Of a stretch of 19,384 nt of DNA, positions 14,964-19,384 are shown piece by piece. The translations under genes and the position numbers were made by a program. The notes below the pieces were generated by a model, which was given only the letters and a program-made list of their open reading frames with translations, was not told the origin of the DNA and ran no database searches. The DNA comes from Methanomassiliicoccus sp. UBA386 (GTDB taxonomy: Archaea > Thermoplasmatota > Thermoplasmata > Methanomassiliicoccales > Methanomassiliicoccaceae): assembly GCA_002498285.1 (NCBI GenBank), contig DAGU01000012.1, positions 1-19,384 of the forward strand, written 5' to 3'. The first letter of the stretch is position 1, and each line of letters begins with the position of its first letter.

Positions 14964-16461
14964 GCATATCCACGTCACTTATGTAGAGGTCCCTCAGGTC
15001 CTTTAGGTCCCAGCGCAGCATGGCCAGCCGCTCGAAGCCCATGCCCCATGCCAGCACCGGGTACTTCACCCCGAAGGGAGCGGTGACCTCGGGGCGGAAC
15101 ACTCCCGCGCCCCCTAGCTCAAGCCAGCTGCCCTTGAACTCCACCTCGACCTCCAGCCCAGGCTCCACGTAAGGGAAATAGCCAGGGCGGAACCGGACGT
15201 TCTTGAACCCCATACGGCGGTAGAACTCCTTGATGATGCCACACAGCATGTCGAAAGAGGCGTTCTCCTCCATGATGATGCCTTCGATCTGGGTGAACTC
15301 CGGCAGGTGCGTGGCGTCGATGGCCTCTTTGCGGAACACCTTGCTGAGGGAGAAGACCTTCACCGGCGGCTCGGGGTGTCGCCACAGGTGCCTGATGGTG
15401 TTGACGGTGGTATGCGTTCTCAGCAACGCCCTCTCGGACTCCTGGCGGCACCATCTGTACCGCCACCCCTTGGAGCCCGTCTCACCGCCGGTCTCGTGCA
15501 TCGCGCACACCCGCTCGATGATATCTTCATCCTCCAGCTCCATCCGGCAGGGGTTCTTGAGGTAGAAGGTGTCCTGGAGCTCCCGTGCCGGGTGGTCCTG
15601 CGGAGTGAACAGCGCGTCCATGTTCCAGAACGCCGGCTGCACGTACTCCTCGTCGATCTCGGTGAACCCCATATCCACGAATATGGCCCGTATCTCGTCG
15701 GCGATGCGCGTCAGAGGATGTTTCTTTCCTGGATACACGGCCGGGGCGAAGGTCCTCACGTCGTAGCGGCGGAGCTGCACGTCCTTCCACTTGCCCGTCT
15801 GGATAAGCTCCGGCGTCAGCTGGGCGACCTCGTCCCTGACCTCCAGCCCCATGGAGACCAGTTCCCGGCCGAGGTCGGTCAGCTCCATCGTTCTGGTGAC
15901 CAGCAGCCTCTCGGACACGAGGTCCTGGCGGGAGCGGAGGGCGGCGATGACGGCCTTGTCCAGCGCGTCCTCGGACATTTCGCCACGGGCGAGCTGTTCC
16001 AGCACGACCTCGTCTGCCGTTGGGCGATCGAGGGCGGCGCGCCCGTCGTCCGTTAGGTGCAGAACGGTCCTGCCGTCGACCTTGGAGATGGTGGCGAGAT
16101 TCTTCTTCCGCAACCACCCTAGAGCGATGGACGTCTCCTCCTTCGTCAGTTGGGCGGCGAGATCAGCCATTTCGCCATCCCCGCCCCTGCCGGCCAGCAG
16201 ACAGATCGCCCGCCGCTCCGGAAGGCCGCGCTCCAAGACCGAGGCGTCCCTGATGGAGTACACCTTCCGCGCCACCTCGGAGATCTCCACAGCGCCCTTG
16301 GCCTGAAGCCAGGAGCCGGCGTTCATGACCTCCACCATCTGCGAGAAACCGCCCGCCTCGAACACCTGCTCAGGCGCGGCCTTCCCGTGCAGACGGTCCA
16401 GCGCGAGCAGCAGCTTCGATTCATTGGCGCTAAGCCCGGCAAGTATCTCCGAGGCGTTCAT
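14941..16461 (-). CDS. pheS: Phenylalanyl-tRNA synthetase alpha subunit
   Basis: A 506-residue class II synthetase catalytic subunit of the archaeal/eukaryal (alpha-beta)2 type that charges tRNA-Phe. The N-terminal ~200 residues contain winged-helix-like units that bind tRNA. The catalytic domain has motif 2 (FSLSKVFRKEAID followed by FTQIEG, 389-394), the FRPEVTAPFG block, and motif 3 (GMGFERLAMLRW, 473-484). The ATG at 16461 is almost leaderless relative to a TATA-like element at 16484-16495. The beta subunit PheT is not adjacent. The gene follows trpS and the TrmO-like gene on the same strand but appears to have its own promoter. Confidence 0.96.
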   Translation of the reverse strand: MNASEILAGLSANESKLLLALDRLHGKAAPEQVFEAGGFSQMVEVMNAGSWLQAKGAVEISEVARKVYSIRDASVLERGLPERRAICLLAGRGGDGEMADLAAQLTKEETSIALGWLRKKNLATISKVDGRTVLHLTDDGRAALDRPTADEVVLEQLARGEMSEDALDKAVIAALRSRQDLVSERLLVTRTMELTDLGRELVSMGLEVRDEVAQLTPELIQTGKWKDVQLRRYDVRTFAPAVYPGKKHPLTRIADEIRAIFVDMGFTEIDEEYVQPAFWNMDALFTPQDHPARELQDTFYLKNPCRMELEDEDIIERVCAMHETGGETGSKGWRYRWCRQESERALLRTHTTVNTIRHLWRHPEPPVKVFSLSKVFRKEAIDATHLPEFTQIEGIIMEENASFDMLCGIIKEFYRRMGFKNVRFRPGYFPYVEPGLEVEVEFKGSWLELGGAGVFRPEVTAPFGVKYPVLAWGMGFERLAMLRWDLKDLRDLYISDVDMLRTSPIL

Positions 16462-16483
16462 GAGGTAGCGTGAACGGCCGGCT

Positions 16484-16495
16484 AGTAATTATCCT
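16484..16495 (-). promoter_or_regulatory. TATA-like promoter of pheS
   Basis: The minus-strand sequence AGGATAATTACT is centred about 28 bases before the pheS ATG, so transcription should begin within a few bases of the start codon. Confidence 0.55.
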
Positions 16496-16497
16496 TT

Positions 16498-16519
16498 CGC
16501 TGGGTATGGCGGCCCAGCG
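16498..16519. repeat. Inverted repeat CGCTGGG / CCCAGCG next to the pheS promoter
   Basis: Perfect 7-base arms with an 8-base spacer lie directly upstream of the pheS TATA element and 13 bases after the TrmO-like stop. It could end the upstream message or act as an operator for pheS. On the minus strand it is followed by AAAGG rather than a T-run, which argues against a simple terminator. Confidence 0.5.
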
Positions 16520-16531
16520 GGTCGATGCGAC

Positions 16532-16900
16532 TCAGAGGAGTTTTGCCTCATCGCGGCGCTTGGCCGGCTTTATGTCCACCACCGGACTGCCGTCCAGGGC
16601 GTCCATGCCCTCCACCGTCAGGACGTTGCCGTTGACGGCCACGAGCTTCACCACCGTGGCGGCGATATGGTTCGGCCGCATCGGACTGCGTGATGCGAAC
16701 ACTCCCACCTCCGGGTTCCGGGGGTCGCCCCTCGGATGCACGCGCATCCGGACCTCATCCGTCCGATCGAAGAGATATAGGACAAGTATCTCGTCGCTCT
16801 CCTCGATCCTATAGAGGCCGTCCTGGTACTGCGGGAGCACCTCGATCTCGGCCCGGCCGCCCTCGTTGCTGACGACCCGGCCGATCGGGGCGATCTCCAT
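16532..16900 (-). CDS. TrmO/TsaA-like tRNA methyltransferase
   Basis: A 122-residue protein of the TsaA/TrmO (UPF0066) beta-barrel family, which methylates N6 of t6A37 in certain tRNAs using SAM. Signature blocks are VHPRGDPRNPEVGVFASRSP (54-73), the RPNHIA segment (75-80) and DALDGSPVVDIKP (100-112). It has only the core domain, as is common in archaea; E. coli TrmO is longer. The start overlaps the trpS stop by one base (TGATG), so the two are translationally coupled, which supports a tRNA-related role. Enzyme activity is inferred from the family. Confidence 0.9.
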   Translation of the reverse strand: MEIAPIGRVVSNEGGRAEIEVLPQYQDGLYRIEESDEILVLYLFDRTDEVRMRVHPRGDPRNPEVGVFASRSPMRPNHIAATVVKLVAVNGNVLTVEGMDALDGSPVVDIKPAKRRDEAKLL

Positions 16901-18033
16901 CAGTCCCTCAGGATGAACTCGTCAATGCGGTCCTTGGCCTTCTCACGGGCATCCTGGTGCTTCTCGAGGAAGCTGGCCACCGCGTCGCCGAGGCTTTTCT
17001 TGCATTCGCCGCATAGCACCTCGCCTTTCTTGCATCGATCATACAGCTCGTCGAGCTTCTGGTCGTCCGGCTCGAACAGATAGAACTTGTACTTGAACAC
17101 CGCGCAGACCTCGGGCTTTCCGCCGGTCTTCCTCTGCTCCTCGACCGTTACGGCGCCGCCGGTGAAGGCGGTGTTGATCTTCTTGCGCACCACCTTGGGC
17201 GGGTCGGTGGTGTATATCGTGCCGTTGGGCTGGGAGGATGACATCTTGTCCCCTCCGCTCAGTCCGGGGAACATCTTGTTGTGCAGCAGCGCCGGCTTGT
17301 AGTAGCCGAGCGATGGAGCGATGTCCCGAGCGACCCGGAAATGGGGGTCCTGGTCGATGCCGCATGGGATGAGACATGGCAGGTTGCGCCCGGCATGGGC
17401 GGAGCCCAGGAATGCCGGCGCCGCCTGGATGCTAGTATAGAAGATGCTCCCAATGTTGGTGCTGTTCTCGAACCCGAACACTGCCTTGGCCGTCGAGAAT
17501 GTGACCTTCTTGGCCACCTGCAACGCGAGCGAATAGAGGTTGTGTATGTACTCGGTGTCGAGGAAGATCTTGGTCTTCCTTGGATCGAAGCCAAGGGCGA
17601 TGATGTCGAGCATGTTCTGGTACGCCATATCCCTGGTGTCGTCCAGCGTCAGCCCTTCATTGAAGAGGAACTTCTCGTCATCCGTCAGCTGGAAGTATAG
17701 AGGGGCGTTGAAGATATCCTGGAGGTGCTTGGTGAACATCCAGGGCATGAGGTGACCCAGGTGGGTCTGACCGGACGGGCCCCGGCCGGTGTATAGATAG
17801 AAGGGCTCGCCAGCATCATAGCGGTCCAGAACCCACTCCATATCGCGGTGGGAATACACCACCCCGCGGCGCATCAGAGGGTGGATGGGGCCGTACTTCG
17901 CCATCCTGTCCACGAGGGCCTGGTCGATGCGCTTGGTACCGAACTTCTCGACGAGCAGATCGTAATCGATCTCTCCGCTGACCTCCCAGGGGGTCACTGT
18001 GAAAGAGGCGTCCTCACCCATGCTGGGCGGCAT
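16900..18033 (-). CDS. trpS: Tryptophanyl-tRNA synthetase
   Basis: A 377-residue class I synthetase of the archaeal/eukaryal type that charges tRNA-Trp. Near the N-terminus it has TPWEVSG (14-20). The HIGH motif is HLGH (91-94) in GPSGQTHLGHLMP, and the KMSKS loop is KMSSS (263-267). The C-terminal part contains a Cys cluster (Cys334, 341, 344) that may bind metal. The start is uncertain: ATG 18033 is used here, but a TATA-like TTTAAA at 18049-18054 has better spacing to ATG 18021, which would shorten the protein by four residues. The gene is divergent from the E1-like gene. Confidence 0.95.
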   Translation of the reverse strand: MPPSMGEDASFTVTPWEVSGEIDYDLLVEKFGTKRIDQALVDRMAKYGPIHPLMRRGVVYSHRDMEWVLDRYDAGEPFYLYTGRGPSGQTHLGHLMPWMFTKHLQDIFNAPLYFQLTDDEKFLFNEGLTLDDTRDMAYQNMLDIIALGFDPRKTKIFLDTEYIHNLYSLALQVAKKVTFSTAKAVFGFENSTNIGSIFYTSIQAAPAFLGSAHAGRNLPCLIPCGIDQDPHFRVARDIAPSLGYYKPALLHNKMFPGLSGGDKMSSSQPNGTIYTTDPPKVVRKKINTAFTGGAVTVEEQRKTGGKPEVCAVFKYKFYLFEPDDQKLDELYDRCKKGEVLCGECKKSLGDAVASFLEKHQDAREKAKDRIDEFILRD

Positions 18034-18046
18034 GAGCGCATGGAGT

Positions 18047-18058
18047 GCTTTAAAGGTT
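18047..18058 (-). promoter_or_regulatory. TATA-like promoter of trpS
   Basis: A TTTAAA core (minus-strand CCTTTAAAGC) is centred near 18051. Archaeal spacing puts the transcript start near 18025, which favours leaderless or near-leaderless initiation of trpS. Confidence 0.5.
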
Positions 18059-18113
18059 TTGAGAGCGAGCTCCGCCGGCCGGCCCTCAAAAATCCAAAGA
18101 TGGTAATATTATT

Positions 18114-18935
18114 ATGCCGCTCCAGCGTTACAGTGGCGTGGGCCTCCGTACCGGTAGTATCGACGATGACCGCTGGGAGCGCTCCCGCCGCATAGACTGG
18201 CTGGACATGAAGCGCGTAGCCTCGGCCAGGGTGCTGGTGGTGGGCGCCGGGGCGCTGGGCAACGAGGCGGTCAAGGACCTCGTCCTATCAGGCGTGCGGC
18301 GCCTGGACGTAGTGGACATGGACCGCGTGGTGCGCTCCAACCTCAACCGCTGTGTGTTCTTCCGCGAGGAGGATGCGTCTAAGAGATCGCTCAAGGCCGA
18401 GGTAGTGGCCCGCCGGGCCATGGAACTGGACCCGGGAGCGGACGTCCGGCCGATGGCGGGGCGGGTGGAGGACCTTCCGGAGGGATCGTGGAAGAGATAC
18501 GACATCGTGCTGGGCTGCCTGGACAACATCGCGGCCCGCCTGCACGTGAACTCGCAGTCGTTCTATAGCGGGATACCGTACATCGATGGTGGAACCCGCG
18601 GAACGACCGGCAAGGTGCAAGTGGTGCTGCCCCCTTCCACCCCATGCCTTCAATGCGCCATGAACCGGACGCACTACCGGACACTGGAGCTTCGCCACTC
18701 CTGCACCGGCAGCGACGTCACGTTCTTCCAGCCCAAGATCGCCGCCGAGATCACCACCACGGCTGTCATCGCCGCGGTGCAGGTGCGGGAGGCCATCAAG
18801 GTGCTGAGCGGATGCGGGGACAGATGCATATCCCACGTGGCCCACTATGACGGCCTGTCGGGACGGTGGGAGGAGCTGGAGATTCCCCTAGATCCCTCAT
18901 GCCCCAATCATTCCGCTCAGAATCAGATGTGCTGA
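18114..18935 (+). CDS. E1-like ubiquitin-activating enzyme (ThiF/UBA3-like)
   Basis: A 273-residue E1-superfamily protein. It has the nucleotide-binding GAGALG (44-49), DMDRVVRSNLNR (68-79), Lys94, and CLDN (135-138). It then follows eukaryotic NEDD8/ubiquitin E1 (UBA3) closely: IPYIDGGT (154-161), a zinc pair CLQC (178-181), a candidate catalytic Cys197 in SCT, where UBA3 has its MCT motif, and a final CPNH (263-266) in place of the UBA3 CPAC zinc pair. The expected reaction is adenylation of a Ubl C-terminal glycine and thioester formation. There is no ubiquitin-fold domain and no large Cys domain. A TATA-like run immediately before ATG 18114 leaves GTG 18138 as an alternative start. The ubiquitin-like and E2-like genes follow. 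Confidence 0.88.
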   Translation: MPLQRYSGVGLRTGSIDDDRWERSRRIDWLDMKRVASARVLVVGAGALGNEAVKDLVLSGVRRLDVVDMDRVVRSNLNRCVFFREEDASKRSLKAEVVARRAMELDPGADVRPMAGRVEDLPEGSWKRYDIVLGCLDNIAARLHVNSQSFYSGIPYIDGGTRGTTGKVQVVLPPSTPCLQCAMNRTHYRTLELRHSCTGSDVTFFQPKIAAEITTTAVIAAVQVREAIKVLSGCGDRCISHVAHYDGLSGRWEELEIPLDPSCPNHSAQNQMC

Positions 18936-18944
18936 TTGAAGACC

Positions 18945-18975
18945 ATAGCTTTAATTCCTCAGATTATTTTTATCG
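18945..18975 (+). promoter_or_regulatory. AT-rich possible promoter of the ubiquitin-like gene
   Basis: Two AT-rich elements (CTTTAATT, about 18949-18956, and TTATTTTTAT, 18964-18973) occupy the 49-base gap between the E1-like and ubiquitin-like genes. The first has suitable spacing for a short leader before ATG 18985. No ribosome site is evident, so leaderless initiation is likely. Confidence 0.4.
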
Positions 18976-18984
18976 ACTGATAAT

Positions 18985-19227
18985 ATGTCCCTGAAAGTGA
19001 GGGTGAGGAACGCCGAGAGCGGCGCCACCGTGGATATGGAGCTGGAAGGCGAGAACACTGTGGACGAGATCATCGAAGGCGTTGCTGGCTATTGGCAAAA
19101 GGATGCCGGTGCGTACGTGATCCGCCGCGGGAAGAAGCTTCTGAGGGGGCAGCAGACCGTGGTGGAGGCCGCCATACTCGACGGCGACGAGCTCGAGCTC
19201 ATCCCCGACCCGGAAGGCGGGTGCTGA
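18985..19227 (+). CDS. Ubiquitin-like beta-grasp protein ending Gly-Gly-Cys
   Basis: An 80-residue protein with the ubiquitin pattern: a first beta hairpin (VRVRNAESGATVDMEL, 5-20), a helix (TVDEIIEGVAGYWQ, 25-38), strands with RRGKKLL (47-53), a typical AAILDGDELELIP turn and strand (62-74), and the tail EGGC (77-80). The double glycine is the usual E1 adenylation site. The single cysteine after it must either be trimmed or tolerated. It lies directly after an E1-like gene, and its stop overlaps the next start (TGATG). A sulfur-carrier role (SAMP/Urm1-like) is the main alternative to protein conjugation. Confidence 0.85.
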   Translation: MSLKVRVRNAESGATVDMELEGENTVDEIIEGVAGYWQKDAGAYVIRRGKKLLRGQQTVVEAAILDGDELELIPDPEGGC

Positions 19228-19384
19228 TGCCCCTGCCTGAGGTGGTCCTCAGGGAGAGACTACGCAATGAGCTCAGGATCTGCTCCGACTACCTGCGGAA
19301 GAGCCTGCCGTTCAGTGACGATGTTCAGTTCCCATTCCCGGTGGACATCGAGCTGACCGATGTTCCCAGCCTGTGCCTCATCAA
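19227..19384 (+). CDS. Probable E2-like (RWD/UBC-type) protein, N-terminal part, truncated by window end
   Basis: Only the first ~52 residues are present. The ATG at 19227 overlaps the stop of the ubiquitin-like gene by one base (TGATG), so it is translationally coupled. The visible part begins with a basic amphipathic helix (LRERLRNELRICSDYL, 8-23), like the first helix of E2 enzymes. It continues FPFPVDIELTDVPSLCLI, like the strand pair that follows in UBC/RWD folds. The catalytic cysteine region is beyond the window. The E2 call rests on this short match plus position after E1 and Ubl genes; another partner protein of the pathway is possible. Confidence 0.55.
   Translation, partial: MPLPEVVLRERLRNELRICSDYLRKSLPFSDDVQFPFPVDIELTDVPSLCLI

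Noticed and set aside
1..19384. CRISPR array, insertion sequence, prophage or integrase
   Set aside because: No regularly spaced direct repeats, transposase or integrase motifs, or attachment-site duplications were seen.

Overview
The window is about 60% GC archaeal chromosome. Evidence: an archaeal-type class I release factor (aRF1), the archaeal purine enzyme PurP, a DtdA-type D-aminoacyl-tRNA deacylase, archaeal-type PheS and TrpS, genes preceded by TATA-like elements with short or no leaders, and a tRNA without encoded CCA. The tandem winged-helix/TPR proteins, the gene content and the GC level suggest a euryarchaeon of the Thermoplasmata/Methanomassiliicoccales type. That placement is inference; no 16S or methanogenesis marker is present.

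Left part (1-5032). A tRNA-Gln(CTG) gene is followed by a coupled pair of PhoU-like/TrkA_C proteins on the minus strand. Across a 530-base spacer with several predicted hairpins lies a divergently transcribed two-domain MgtE/SLC41-like cation transporter. PurP (purine biosynthesis) and a lipoate-protein ligase catalytic domain follow on the plus strand.

Middle part (5037-12190). A minus-strand operon runs aRF1 > ArgS > GNAT acetyltransferase. A decayed stretch of about 1.3 kb follows: an unrecognised broken gene, then a SAM methyltransferase whose two frameshifts both fall in G5 runs. Next come an archaeal UMP kinase, a carboxymuconolactone decarboxylase/AhpD-like protein and DtdA. Two inverted repeats with equal 17-base spacers precede the UMP kinase.

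Right part (12347-19384). Two tandem paralogues combine an N-terminal winged helix with a TPR-like C-terminus. They resemble STAND-type regulators whose NTPase core is missing. They converge on a minus-strand translation cluster, TrpS > TrmO-like tRNA methyltransferase > PheS. Divergent from TrpS, the window ends in the most notable region: a UBA3-like E1 activating enzyme, an 80-residue ubiquitin-like protein ending Gly-Gly-Cys, and the start of a gene, translationally coupled to it, that looks like an E2-type protein and is cut by the window edge. Together these look like a compact ubiquitin-like conjugation system in an archaeon.

How the genes fit together: much of the window serves translation and its fidelity (tRNA-Gln, ArgS, PheS, TrpS, aRF1, DtdA, TrmO). 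A cation-transport module lies at the left and the putative protein-modification module at the right edge.
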